Assembly: GCA_963825765.1 (NCBI GenBank)
Contig: CAWGUU010000009.1
Span: 124,001 to 188,000 of the forward strand
DNA: 64,000 nucleotides
Direction of reading: 5' to 3'
DNA from: CAWGUU01 sp963825765
GTDB taxonomy: Bacteria; Actinomycetota; Acidimicrobiia; Acidimicrobiales; AC-14
Under the pieces are notes generated by a model. That model worked only from the letters and a program-made list of their open reading frames with translations. It had not been told where the DNA came from and ran no database searches. Positions 8,501 through 15,998 of this stretch are shown here, piece after piece. Positions within the stretch are counted from its first letter, which is position 1, and each line of letters opens with the position of its first letter. A program made the translations under genes and the position numbers.

Positions 8501-9052
8501 GTCGCACAGCTGCTCGACCGGCAGGGTGTTGCCGGCCAGGACGTTGGCCCGGTAGGTGACGACGGCGACGGTGGGGCGGCCTGGGATCTCGGCCGTCGGT
8601 CGTACGAGGCCGGACATGGGCAGGTCCTGGGGCGGCTCGAACCCGAAGCCCTCCAGCAGCACGGTGTCGGCCACGAACCGCAGGAGGTTGGCCAGGTTGG
8701 CCGGGCCGCCGCGGGCCAGGTAGGCGAACGCTTCGGTGACGATCCCGCCCGGGACGGTGGACAGGGCGGTCAGCTCGGCGTCGACACCGGCCTCGCCGCC
8801 GAAGGCCAGCAGGGCGGCGCCGGTGGCGAGGCACCGCTCGCGCAGCTCGTCCAGCTGGTGCTCCCATGCGGCGCGGCCCTTGAGGAGACGGACGAGGACG
8901 GCCCGGGCGCCGTCGACGTCGGGCACCGGCGTGTCGGGGCCGAGGCCGACGCCGCCGAAGGCCCGCACCGGCGGGAACCCGTCGGGAAGGGACTCCACCG
9001 CCGCCCGCAGCGCCAGCAGGTCGAGGTCGTTGTTGGCGATGACGACGATCAC
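5534..9052 (-). CDS. cobN: Cobaltochelatase subunit CobN
   Basis: 1172 residues, normal for the family. GTG 9052 overlaps the stop of the preceding fusion gene by 4 bp (GTGA), the overlap style used throughout this operon. The protein opens VIVVIANNDLDLLALR. It carries hallmark CobN/BchH features: the segment with AYPTKRSRIGNAVALDTP in the middle, and GKHGTLEWLPGKGTGPS in the tetrapyrrole-handling core. It is the large porphyrinoid-binding subunit that inserts Co2+ into hydrogenobyrinic acid a,c-diamide, driven by the AAA+/VWA subunit encoded next. Cytoplasmic. The order cobQ-fhuF, cobN, chlID suggests one transcript reading leftward. Confidence 0.95.
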   Translation of the reverse strand: MIVVIANNDLDLLALRAAVESLPDGFPPVRAFGGVGLGPDTPVPDVDGARAVLVRLLKGRAAWEHQLDELRERCLATGAALLAFGGEAGVDAELTALSTVPGGIVTEAFAYLARGGPANLANLLRFVADTVLLEGFGFEPPQDLPMSGLVRPTAEIPGRPTVAVVTYRANVLAGNTLPVEQLCDAIEARGANARGVYCYSLRNDPASVDLLRGADVVVTTTWAAGGTVHEGDAVTASSDGEGWASPLDALDVPVLQAVASTGDTATWAQATTGLSPLDVALGVAIPEFDGRIIGPPLSFKEIVDDGDQLGVALAAHRAVPDRVERIAGLATRLARLRHLNNADKRVALVLTAYPTKRSRIGNAVALDTPQSLLRVLDALAQAGYKLDEVPEDSDAFMARLADGLTYDQPRLSPAQQAMAVGRLPVDDYVEWFATLPAALRTQIEADWGPAPGDVCVHDGHLVFAGVDLGHVVVAVQPPRGFGQDPIGTYHAPDLPPPHHYLAFYRWLDAGFGADALVHMGKHGTLEWLPGKGTGPSSACIPDAALGDLPLLYPFVVNDPGEGAQAKRRTHAVVVDHLPPPMTRAETYDELTRVERLLDEHAKIESLDPSKLPAIRGQLWDLLVTSELASDLGVETMPDPDDFSGMIQHVDGYLCALKDAQIRGGLHILGEAPVDEALVDSILAITRQPQGTVPSLRATVAAELGVDLDHAGTAEVDRVEAEALCRVKAALSGTPTSDDPTLTWITSTLVPALRRTPDELGNLLAGLDGRHVPAGPSGAPTRGGAHVLPTGRNFYSVDPKAIPSPLAWDVGVALADRLVERHLAETGEHPRTVGLVVWGTANMRTQGDDVAEALALLGVRPVWHPHSGRVEGLEVMSVEELGRPRVDVTVRISGFFRDAFPGVVAMLDDAVGLVAARDDEPAAVNPIRAAGTDDARVFGPGPGSYGSGIWQAIENRSWRTRSDLAEVYLAWSGFAYRRDGFGVAAPDQVRRRFAAIDVAVKNQDNREHDIFDGDDYFQDHGGMVAAAAELSGREPRAWFGDSADPSRPKVRSLAEEAARVVRTRVLNPKWLSAMRRHGYKGAFEVAATVDYLFGYDATAGVVEDWMYERVTQAYVGDPEMREFYERSNPWALRSICERLLEANERDLWSASPAALDTLRDGLLAAEGSEERRT

Positions 9053-11295
9053 GAGGTTCGCAGGGGTTCGGGATCGGGTCGCAGGGAGCAGTCCTCGCAC
9101 ATCGCGCCCTTGGCGGCCGTCGTCTTGAACCAGAGGCAGCAGGTGGTGCGCCGGTAGTCCCAGCCGGTCCAGGCGCCGAGGTCGGGTTCGTCGGGGCGGG
9201 CGATGGCGGCGGTGGCCTGGTCGACGCGGTCGCGCAGCGTCGGCGGCGCGCCCTCGGCCGTGCCGACGGCGCCCAGGGCGGAGGCGACGCCGGCGGCGGT
9301 GTTGCCGTGGAGCAGGCGGGTGCCGACGGCGTGGCGGGCCCGCAGGGACGTGGCCACCGGATCGAGGTGGTCGTCGAACAGGCGGCTCACCAGGCGGTCG
9401 AGGTTGTCGATCACCGCCGCGCGGGGGTCGACCAGCAGTGACGAGGGCCGGCTTCGGGCCAGGCCGACGCCGGTGCCGGGCGCGGCCGGGTCGGGGGCGG
9501 CGCCGCTGACAACCCAGGCGGCCAGGGTGGTGCCGGCCACGCGATAGCAGTAGGCCTGCCACCACAGGGACGCCAGGACCGCGGGGTCGTCGCTACCCCT
9601 GCCGGCGGCGGTGCCCGCCACCTCGGCCGCCAGCCGGTCAGGGTCGGCCGCCAGCGCCGCACCCAGCAGGTCGCCCTCGGCGGGCGGGCCGACCCGCCAG
9701 CGCAGGTGGGGGACGAGGGCGCTGACGCCGCCGAGCGCGTCCTCCGCCGCAGCCGGATTTCTGCTCGCGCAATTGCCGGCAGGAGGTGGCATTTTCGCGA
9801 GCAGAACGTCGGGGTCGGAGGAGGGGGCGCCCTCCTCGATCAGGGCGAAGAGGCGGTCGAGGTCGAGGGACGCCTCCAGGACGTCGGCGATGCGGTCGAA
9901 GCGGGCCTGCCGGGCGTCGGCGAACCTCACCTCGGGCAACTGAGGGAGGGCGGCACCGGTGGCCCAACGCAGCATGGCGGCGCGGAGGCCGTCGGACTCG
10001 AAGAGGCCGTGCAACGTGGTCGCCGCCACCCGGCCTTCGCACCAGCCCAGCGGCGTGCCGTCGTCGGCGACCAGCCACGGCTCCACGTCGCCGCCGGTGA
10101 CCCGTCCGTAGTGGATCCGGTAGCCGGCCACCCGTTCCCCGGCGCCCGGGCCGCCCACCGCCGCGGCAACGCCCGCCGGGCGGTCGAGGACCTTGGCGCC
10201 CTCGAACACCGTCCGCAGCGGCAGCCAACCGAGCCCGTCGACGACGCCGGGCGGGCCCTCGACGCCGTCGGGATCCGCGATCGTGGACCCGACCATCTGG
10301 GCCCCGGCGCAGATCCCGACGACCGCCGCGCCGCTCGCCCCCACCGCCGCGGCCAGGCCCGACGCCCTGAACCAGTCCAGGTCGGCCCGCGTGCTCTTGG
10401 ATCCCGGCAGCACCACCAGGTCGGGGCGGCCCAGGGCGGCGGCCGACCGCACCCAGCGCACCGCCACCGCCGGCTCCAGCCGCAGCGGGTCGAGGTCGCC
10501 GAAGTTGGCGACGTGGGGGAAGCGGATGGCGGCGACGTCGACGACCGCGGCGGGCGAACCCGTGTCCCAGCGGTCGAGGGCCAGCGAGTCCTCGGCGTCG
10601 AGGTCGGTGCCGGCCACCATCGGGACCACGCCGAGGGTGGGGACGCCGGTGCGGCGTTCCAGCTCGCCGGTGGCGTCGCCCAGCAACGAGGGATCGCCCC
10701 GGAACCGGTTGACGACGAACCCCCGCACCCACGGCCGCAGGTCGTCGGGCAGCAACGAGACGGTGCCGAGCAGCGAGGCGAACACGCCGCCGCGGTCGAT
10801 GTCGCCCACCACCACCGCCGGGAGGCCGGCCGCCGCCGCCAGCGGCACGTTGGCCAGGTCGCGCGCCAGCAGGTTGATCTCCGCCGCCCCGCCGGCGCCC
10901 TCGCAGATCACCACGTCGTACCGGCTCCGCAGGTCGGCCAGCGCCGCCAGCACGACGGGGCGGAGGCCGTCCTTGCCGTCGTGGTAGTCCCGGGCCGACT
11001 GCTCGCCCACCGCCGCGCCCATGACCACGACCTGGCTGGTGCGCTCGCTCGTCGGCTTCAGCAGCACGGGGTTCATGGCCACCTCGGGCTCGACGCCCGC
11101 GGCCAGCGCCTGCACCCACTGGGCGTGGCCGATCTCCCCGCCGTCAGCCGTGACGGCGGCGTTCAGCGCCATGTTCTGGCCCTTGAACGGCGCCACACCG
11201 ACGCCCCGGCGGGCCAGCAGTCGGCACAGCCCCGTCACCATCCACGACTTGCCGGCGTCGCTGGTCGCCCCGCAGACGACGAGTCCGCCCCTCAC
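9049..11295 (-). CDS. cobQ: CobQ (cobyric acid synthase) fused to a FhuF-type [2Fe-2S] domain
   Basis: 748 residues in one open frame, starting at GTG 11295 (MRGGLVVCGATSDAGKSW). Residues 1-490 are cobyric acid synthase: a dethiobiotin-synthetase-like ATPase with P-loop GATSDAGKS, then a class I glutamine amidotransferase with the nucleophile in VVGICAGAQM and a late HGLFE. It amidates four peripheral carboxylates of adenosylcobyrinate diamide. Residues about 520-748 resemble the FhuF ferric-siderophore reductase family and end in its CC-x10-C-x2-C cluster motif (TTCCLWF ... CEDCSL). Residues 497-513 between them are encoded by a palindromic repeat with a second copy at 24834. Two separate genes may have been joined by that insertion. 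It is divergent from cobO, with 23 bp between starts. Confidence 0.88.
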   Translation of the reverse strand: MRGGLVVCGATSDAGKSWMVTGLCRLLARRGVGVAPFKGQNMALNAAVTADGGEIGHAQWVQALAAGVEPEVAMNPVLLKPTSERTSQVVVMGAAVGEQSARDYHDGKDGLRPVVLAALADLRSRYDVVICEGAGGAAEINLLARDLANVPLAAAAGLPAVVVGDIDRGGVFASLLGTVSLLPDDLRPWVRGFVVNRFRGDPSLLGDATGELERRTGVPTLGVVPMVAGTDLDAEDSLALDRWDTGSPAAVVDVAAIRFPHVANFGDLDPLRLEPAVAVRWVRSAAALGRPDLVVLPGSKSTRADLDWFRASGLAAAVGASGAAVVGICAGAQMVGSTIADPDGVEGPPGVVDGLGWLPLRTVFEGAKVLDRPAGVAAAVGGPGAGERVAGYRIHYGRVTGGDVEPWLVADDGTPLGWCEGRVAATTLHGLFESDGLRAAMLRWATGAALPQLPEVRFADARQARFDRIADVLEASLDLDRLFALIEEGAPSSDPDVLLAKMPPPAGNCASRNPAAAEDALGGVSALVPHLRWRVGPPAEGDLLGAALAADPDRLAAEVAGTAAGRGSDDPAVLASLWWQAYCYRVAGTTLAAWVVSGAAPDPAAPGTGVGLARSRPSSLLVDPRAAVIDNLDRLVSRLFDDHLDPVATSLRARHAVGTRLLHGNTAAGVASALGAVGTAEGAPPTLRDRVDQATAAIARPDEPDLGAWTGWDYRRTTCCLWFKTTAAKGAMCEDCSLRPDPEPLRTS
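9758..9806. repeat. Dispersed palindromic element, copy 1 (in coding sequence)
   Basis: 49 nt bounded by TTTCTGCTCGCG and TCGCGAGCAGAA. The first 17 nt are identical to the copy near 24838, and the spacing between the arms is the same. This copy is read in frame between the CobQ and FhuF domains without introducing a stop. Confidence 0.8.
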
Positions 11296-11318
11296 GCCAG
11301 AGACCTAGAGTCGACCAC

Positions 11319-11843
11319 ATGGCCCGTGCCAAGTCTCTCGTCCTCGTCAACACCGGCCACGGCAAGGGCAAGTCGTCGGCCGCCTTCGGTGTGATGGTGC
11401 GGGGCTGGGGCCGAGGCTGGAACGTGGCCGTCGTGCAGTTCGTCAAGGGCGGCAAGTGGAAGACCGGCGAGCGCAAGCTGGCCGACCACCTCGACATCGA
11501 GTGGCACACCATGGGCGACGGGTTCACGTGGGAGTCGACCGACCTCGAGCGGACGGCCGAGCTCGGACGGGAGGCGTGGCGCCTGGCCGCCGAGAAGCTG
11601 GCCGGCGGGGAGTACGACCTGCTCATCCTCGACGAGCTGACCTACGTGATGAAGTACGGCTGGGTGCCGGTGGACGAGGTTGTCGCCGCGGTGAGGGACA
11701 GGGCGGAGCGGACGAGCGTGGTGATCACCGGCCGCAACGCCCCGGAGGAGCTCATCGAGGTTGCGGACACTGTCACCGAGATGCGCAAGGTCAAGCACGC
11801 CTACGACTCCGGGATCCCTGCGCTCAAGGGGATCGAGTACTGA
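11319..11843 (+). CDS. cobO: Cob(I)yrinic acid a,c-diamide adenosyltransferase
   Basis: 174 residues. The N-terminus lacks the longest leader seen in some homologues and starts near MARAKSLVLVNTGHGKGKSS, with P-loop NTGHGKGKSSAAFG. The conserved WGRGW, QFVKGGKWKTGE and LDELTYVMKYGW segments of the CobO/CobA family are all present. It transfers the adenosyl group of ATP to Co(I) corrinoids; the P-loop is inverted relative to other nucleotidyltransferases. Its substrate must first be reduced from Co(II) to Co(I), which is interesting given the FhuF domain encoded divergently 23 bp away. Its last 20 bp overlap the convergent cbtA gene. Confidence 0.95.
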   Translation: MARAKSLVLVNTGHGKGKSSAAFGVMVRGWGRGWNVAVVQFVKGGKWKTGERKLADHLDIEWHTMGDGFTWESTDLERTAELGREAWRLAAEKLAGGEYDLLILDELTYVMKYGWVPVDEVVAAVRDRAERTSVVITGRNAPEELIEVADTVTEMRKVKHAYDSGIPALKGIEY

Positions 11844-12618
11844 TTGTCGAGGTGTCGGCGGTCGAGGTGCGGCCCCGAGCGGCAGCCTCGGCCGTGAGGG
11901 CGCCGAAACCGAGGGTGAGGACCCCCCACAGCAGCAGGTTCCCGCCCAGCGAAGCCAGCCGGAAGCGCCACAGCAGGTTGGCCGGGACGGTGATGGCGTC
12001 GGGCGGCGGTGGCAGCAGGGCGAAGGCGACGCCGAGGGGCACGACGACCAGCGCGACAAGGGTGAGGACCCGGCGGTGCGCCGGCCAGCCGTCCCGGCGC
12101 AGCCGGGTGGACAGGGCGGCGGCGGCCGCGCCGAGCAGCGCCGTCAGGCAGATCAGGCTCACGTAGAGGACCTGACGCTTGGCCAGCGTGTCGGGGTCGC
12201 CGACGGCCGGCGGGTTGGGCGGGTACTTGAGCCAGGGAGCCACGGTGACGGCCCCGGCCAGGATGGCGCCGGCCACCAGCGCCCGCCGGAAGGGGTCGGG
12301 TTGGCCCCCCCGCATGACCCAGAACGCCACCGCCACCAGCAGGCCGAAGGCGACACCGGTCACCGCGTAGGCGGCGAACAGCCCCACGCCCCGCTGCACC
12401 GACCGGGGGACGATCTCGGGCTCGCCGGGCCCGGCGCCCGCTTGGTGCCCGGCGGCGTCGGCCGCGGCCTGCTCGATGTTGATCGCCTCCTGGATCGACG
12501 GCTCGCCCGTCACCTCCAGGAACAGGGCAGCCAGCAGCCCGGCGAGGAGGCCGACGAGCACCGCGGCGACGGCGACCGAGCGCGGGCGCGCCGGGTCGAA
12601 CCGGGTGATGAGGTTCAC
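11824..12618 (-). CDS. cbtA: Cobalt transporter subunit CbtA
   Basis: About 264 residues from GTG 12618 (VNLITRFDPARP). Five to six hydrophobic helices: one near the N-terminus (VAVAAVLVGLLAGLLAALFL), a pair around GLFAAYAVTGVAFGLLVAV, and three more in the C-terminal half, one preceded by GAVTVAPWLKYPPNPPAVGDP. This last segment is characteristic of CbtA. The family is predicted to import cobalt together with the one-helix CbtB, whose gene lies 19 bp upstream. Both are downstream of a cobalamin riboswitch, so B12 should repress them. The 3' end overlaps cobO by 20 bp, tail to tail. Confidence 0.88.
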   Translation of the reverse strand: MNLITRFDPARPRSVAVAAVLVGLLAGLLAALFLEVTGEPSIQEAINIEQAAADAAGHQAGAGPGEPEIVPRSVQRGVGLFAAYAVTGVAFGLLVAVAFWVMRGGQPDPFRRALVAGAILAGAVTVAPWLKYPPNPPAVGDPDTLAKRQVLYVSLICLTALLGAAAAALSTRLRRDGWPAHRRVLTLVALVVVPLGVAFALLPPPPDAITVPANLLWRFRLASLGGNLLLWGVLTLGFGALTAEAAARGRTSTADTSTISTRSP

Positions 12619-12637
12619 GGCGGGGGAAGGGTCGCCG

Positions 12638-12847
12638 CTAGTGGCAGGGGACGCCGAGCAGGTGCCGGCCGTCGTGGAACAGCTCATGGAGGAACGCGCC
12701 CGTCTGGCCCAGGGCGTGGGAGACCATGCCGCCCTCCATCGTCACCGCCCAGAACAGCAGCGTTGCCGCGAAGACGAGCAATAGGGCCCAACCCGGCACC
12801 GGGAGCGTGAGTCGACCCTCGGGTGCGAGTGCGGTGATTTCGTCCAT
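12638..12847 (-). CDS. cbtB: Cobalt transporter subunit CbtB
   Basis: 69 residues from ATG 12847 (MDEITALAPEGRL). A single hydrophobic helix (WALLLVFAATLLFWAVT) is followed by a His-rich tail (SHALGQTGAFLHELFHDGRH) ending in CH. The helix plus histidine tail is the CbtB signature; the histidines are the likely metal-binding site. It is the first gene behind the cobalamin riboswitch and is coupled to cbtA. Four additional codons are available upstream (ATG 12859), but the chosen start has the family's usual MDE opening. Confidence 0.88.
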   Translation of the reverse strand: MDEITALAPEGRLTLPVPGWALLLVFAATLLFWAVTMEGGMVSHALGQTGAFLHELFHDGRHLLGVPCH

Positions 12848-12904
12848 GGCAACCTCCATCCTCGTGGAGCGGACCCGCTACTCGGGCCCACAGATCCTCG
12901 TCGA

Positions 12905-13013
12905 CCTCGGTTCCTGACTCCCGGCTGGCATCCCGGGTTGGGCTGCCAGCCGATCACAGTGGCGGGACCGTCCCGGATTCACACCGGGTTCCCGACGACG
13001 ACGGTCCGGACAC
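12905..13013 (-). promoter_or_regulatory. Cobalamin (adenosylcobalamin) riboswitch upstream of cbtBA
   Basis: Read on the minus strand, the sequence has the conserved core: GGGAACCCGGTGTGAATCC, then GGGACGGTCCC and the B12 box GCCACTG (12957-12963). A long hairpin follows (CGGCTGGCA ... TGCCAGCCG, 12922-12952). The ATG of cbtB lies about 60 nt further on. The remaining leader contains several GC-rich helices that could serve as the expression platform, masking the ribosome binding site when ligand is bound. The outer limits are approximate. Confidence 0.93.
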
Positions 13014-13028
13014 TACCTTGAGAATCCC

Positions 13029-14387
13029 TTGGACACACAGTTGCTCGGGCCCCGATTGGTGGTGGCCGGCACCCACTCGGGGGCGGGCAAGACCACGGTG
13101 GCCACCGGCTTGCTCGCCGCCCTCCGCTCGGCCGGGCATCGGCCGGCGGCGGCCAAGGTCGGACCCGACTTCATCGACCCCGGCTACCACTCGCTGGCCT
13201 GCGGCCGGCCGCCCCGCAACCTCGACGCCTGGCTGTGCGGCATCGAGGCCGTCGGGCCTTTGGCGGCGCGTGCCGCCGGCGCCGGGGACGCCGACGTGCT
13301 GGTCGTCGAGGGCGTGATGGGCCTGTTCGACGGTGCCGCCGACGGATCGCCCTCGTCCACCGCCGACATCGCCCGCCGCCTCGAAGCGCCGGTCGTGCTG
13401 GTGGTGGACGCCTCCGCGCTGTCGACCTCGGTGGCGGCGGTGGTGCACGGGTTCACCACCCTCGACCCGACGGTCCGCGTGGGCGGCGTGATCCTGAACC
13501 GGGTGGCGTCCGACGGACACCGCCAGCTGCTCCTGGAGGCCCTCGCCCCCCTGGGCGTCCCGGTGCTCGGGACCATCGGCCGGGACGACCGGCTGGTCTG
13601 GCGGGACCGCCACCTGGGGCTGGTGCCGGTGGCCGAGCGGCCTGAGGAGGTGTCCGCCACCCTCGACGTGCTGGCGGAAGCGGTGGCGGACGGGATCGAC
13701 CTGGCCGCGGTGATGGCCCTGGCCCGTTCCGCACCCGCCCGGCAGGTGGGGCCGGTGGCTCTGCCGTCGGTCCCTGCCGCGGGCCGGGTGAGGGTTGGCG
13801 TCGCCGGCGGGCCGGCGTTCACGTTCACCTACACCGACACGCTGGAGGCGCTGGCCGCGGCCGGGGCGGAGGTGGTGACGTTCGACCCCCTACGCGATCC
13901 GGCTCTGCCCGACGGCGTCGACGGCCTGGTGGTGGGCGGCGGCTTCCCCGAGACCTACGCCGCCGAGCTTGCCGCGAACCGGCCCCTGCTGGCCGACGTA
14001 GGGCGTCGCGTGGGCAACGGACTGACGACGTGGGCCGAGTGCGGCGGCCTGGGCTGGCTGTGCACCGAGCTCGATGGGCACCCCATGGCCGGCGTGGTCC
14101 CTGCCGCCGCCTCCATGACCGACCGGCTCAGGCTCGGCTACCGGGAGGCGACGACCACGGTCGACAGCCCGCTCGGCCCGGCCGGCACCGCCCTTCGGGG
14201 CCACGAGTTCCACTACTCGAGGGTCGACCCGGGCGGCCACGCCATCGAGCTCAGGAGCCGCTTCGCCACCGGCCACGACGGCCACGCCACGCCGTCGTTG
14301 ATGGCGACCTACCTGCACCACCACCCCGGGGGCGACCCTTCGATCGTCGCCAACTTCGTGGCCCGGTGCGCCGGGATGAAAGGGTGA
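13029..14387 (+). CDS. cobB: Cobyrinic/hydrogenobyrinic acid a,c-diamide synthase
   Basis: 452 residues, with TTG 13029 as the likely start (other candidates are TTG 13044 or the GTG codons just after). The P-loop is GTHSGAGKTTVATG. KVGPDFIDPGYHSLACGRP follows, typical of CobB/CbiA. The C-terminal glutamine amidotransferase has VVGGGFPETYAAELAAN and WAECGGLGWL with the nucleophilic Cys, and ends with YLHHHPGGDPS. It converts hydrogenobyrinate to its a,c-diamide, the substrate of CobN. It is divergent from cbtB; the 5' end of the opposing riboswitch is only about 15 bp away, so the two promoters overlap. The stop overlaps a possible GTG of cobT. Confidence 0.93.
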   Translation: MDTQLLGPRLVVAGTHSGAGKTTVATGLLAALRSAGHRPAAAKVGPDFIDPGYHSLACGRPPRNLDAWLCGIEAVGPLAARAAGAGDADVLVVEGVMGLFDGAADGSPSSTADIARRLEAPVVLVVDASALSTSVAAVVHGFTTLDPTVRVGGVILNRVASDGHRQLLLEALAPLGVPVLGTIGRDDRLVWRDRHLGLVPVAERPEEVSATLDVLAEAVADGIDLAAVMALARSAPARQVGPVALPSVPAAGRVRVGVAGGPAFTFTYTDTLEALAAAGAEVVTFDPLRDPALPDGVDGLVVGGGFPETYAAELAANRPLLADVGRRVGNGLTTWAECGGLGWLCTELDGHPMAGVVPAAASMTDRLRLGYREATTTVDSPLGPAGTALRGHEFHYSRVDPGGHAIELRSRFATGHDGHATPSLMATYLHHHPGGDPSIVANFVARCAGMKG

Positions 14388-14392
14388 ACGAG

Positions 14393-15505
14393 ATGACCGT
14401 GACCGGACAGCTCGCCACTGGACCGTTTGACACCGCTGCCGCCCGCGTCGGGCCGCTCGACGAGGAGGCGAGGGCCGACGCCGTCGCCCTCCACGACCGG
14501 CTCACCAAGCCCCGTGGCGCCCTCGGCCGTCTCGAACCGCTCGGCGTACGCCTGGCCGCCATCGCCGGCTGCTGCCCGCCTCCCCTGCCGACGCCGGCGG
14601 CGGTGGCGGTGTTCGCCGCCGACCACGGCGTGCTGGCCGAGGGCGTGTCGCCCTGGCCGCAGGAGGTCACCGCCCAGATGGTGGCCAACTTCTGCGCCGG
14701 CGGCGCCGCCATCAACGTCCTGGCCCGCCAGGCCCGTGCCCGCGTGCTCGTCGTCGACGTGGGGGTGGCCGCCACCCTCGACGAGACCCCCAACCTGCTC
14801 CGGCGCAAGGTCCGCCCGGGCACCGCCAACCTTGCGGTCGAGCCGGCGATGTCGGCCGACGAGGCCATGGCCGCCCTCGACATCGGCGCCGAGGTGGCCG
14901 CCGACCTGGTGGCCGACGGCGCCCGCTGCCTGGTCACCGGCGAGATGGGCATCGGCAACACCACGCCCGCCGCCGCCCTCATCGCCGCCTTCACGGCGCG
15001 GCCACCCGCCTCCGTCACCGGCCGCGGCACCGGCATCGACGACGCCATGCTGGCCCACAAGGTCGGCGTGGTCGAGCAGGCCCTCGCCTGCCACGCCGGC
15101 GCCGTCGCCGACGGCCCGCTGGCCACCCTCGCCGCCCTCGGCGGCCTCGAGATCGCCGCCCTGGTCGGCTTCGTGGTGGGGGGCGCCGCCGCCCGGGTGC
15201 CCGTGGTCGTCGACGGCGTCATCGCCGACGCCGCCGCCCTCGCCGCCTGCGCCCTCGTCCCCGGGGTGAGCGACTACCTCGTCGCCGGCCACCGGTCGGC
15301 CGAGCCCGGTGCCACCGCCGCCCTCGCCCACCTCGGGCTCGAGCCCCTCCTCGACCTGGGCATGAGGCTGGGAGAGGGGAGCGGCGCCTGCCTGGCCCTC
15401 CCTGTGGTCGAGGCCGCGGCACGGGTCCTGCGGGAGATGGCGACGTTCGACGGCGCGGGAGTCAGCGAGAAAGAGCAGGTGAGTGTGCAAGAAGGTCGCA
15501 TATAG
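14393..15505 (+). CDS. cobT: Nicotinate-nucleotide--dimethylbenzimidazole phosphoribosyltransferase
   Basis: About 370 residues. The family landmarks are present: TKPRGALGRLE, FAADHGVLAEGVSPWPQEVT, GEMGIGNTTPAAALI, GRGTGID and the C-terminal LDLGMRLGEGSGA with the catalytic Glu. It makes alpha-ribazole phosphate for the lower ligand of B12. I chose ATG 14393, preceded by AAAGGG. GTG 14384, which overlaps the cobB stop as GTGA, is an equally coupled alternative. The last nine codons (VSVQEGRI and stop) are encoded by a palindromic repeat at 15479-15526, so the C-terminus has probably been altered by the element. Confidence 0.93.
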   Translation: MTVTGQLATGPFDTAAARVGPLDEEARADAVALHDRLTKPRGALGRLEPLGVRLAAIAGCCPPPLPTPAAVAVFAADHGVLAEGVSPWPQEVTAQMVANFCAGGAAINVLARQARARVLVVDVGVAATLDETPNLLRRKVRPGTANLAVEPAMSADEAMAALDIGAEVAADLVADGARCLVTGEMGIGNTTPAAALIAAFTARPPASVTGRGTGIDDAMLAHKVGVVEQALACHAGAVADGPLATLAALGGLEIAALVGFVVGGAAARVPVVVDGVIADAAALAACALVPGVSDYLVAGHRSAEPGATAALAHLGLEPLLDLGMRLGEGSGACLALPVVEAAARVLREMATFDGAGVSEKEQVSVQEGRI

Positions 15506-15526
15506 CGCCCTTTTTGCACAGTCAAC
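15479..15526. repeat. Palindromic element family B, copy 1, over two convergent stop codons
   Basis: A 48-nt imperfect palindrome running GTGAGTGTGCAAGAAGG ... CCTTTTTGCACAGTCAAC around a TATA centre. It contains the stop codon of cobT (15503-15505) and that of the opposing ispF (15522-15524). A related sequence lies at 56542-56597, also between convergent genes. It may work as a bidirectional terminator. Confidence 0.65.
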
Positions 15527-15998
15527 GTTCGATGAGAGCGACCGCCAGGCAGGCCATGCCCTCCCGCCGGCCGAGGGCGCCGAGGGCCTCTGCCCGCTTG
15601 GGCTTCACGCTGACCGGCGCTCCCACCAGCCCGCCCAGCCGCTCCTCCATGGCCGCCTTGTGCGGCGCCAGCCGGGGCGCCTCGGTGACGACCGAGCAGT
15701 CGACGTTGGCGACCGTCCAGCCGTCGCCGGTGACGCGGGCCACCACTTCGGCCAGCAGGGCACAGCTGTCGGCGCCGGCCCACGTCGGGTCGGTGTCGGG
15801 GAAGAAGCTGCCGAGGTCGCCGAGGCCGGCGGCGCCGAGGAGGGCGTCGGCCACGGCGTGGGCGACCACGTCGGCGTCGCTGTGGCCCTGCAGGCCGGGC
15901 GAGCCCTCCAGGCGGACGCCGCCGAGGACGAGGACCCGCTCGGGGTCGTCGCTGAAGGGGTGGACGTCGAAGCCGAGGCCCACCCGCGAGGTCGTCAC
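15522..15998 (-). CDS. ispF: 2-C-methyl-D-erythritol 2,4-cyclodiphosphate synthase
   Basis: 158 residues, the normal length. It has the zinc-site motif GFDVHPF at residues 9-15, GHSDADVVAHAVADALLGA, and FFPDTDP. It is the fifth MEP-pathway enzyme, cyclising CDP-ME 2-phosphate. The GTG start overlaps the ispD stop by 4 bp (GTGA), so it is the last gene of an ispE-ispD-ispF run. Its final codons overlap the palindromic element shared with cobT. Confidence 0.96.
   Translation of the reverse strand: MTTSRVGLGFDVHPFSDDPERVLVLGGVRLEGSPGLQGHSDADVVAHAVADALLGAAGLGDLGSFFPDTDPTWAGADSCALLAEVVARVTGDGWTVANVDCSVVTEAPRLAPHKAAMEERLGGLVGAPVSVKPKRAEALGALGRREGMACLAVALIER

Noticed and set aside
6926..9157. 743-codon plus-strand frame opposite cobN
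   Set aside because: Shadow of cobN with Asp/Val/Gly-rich nonsense translation.
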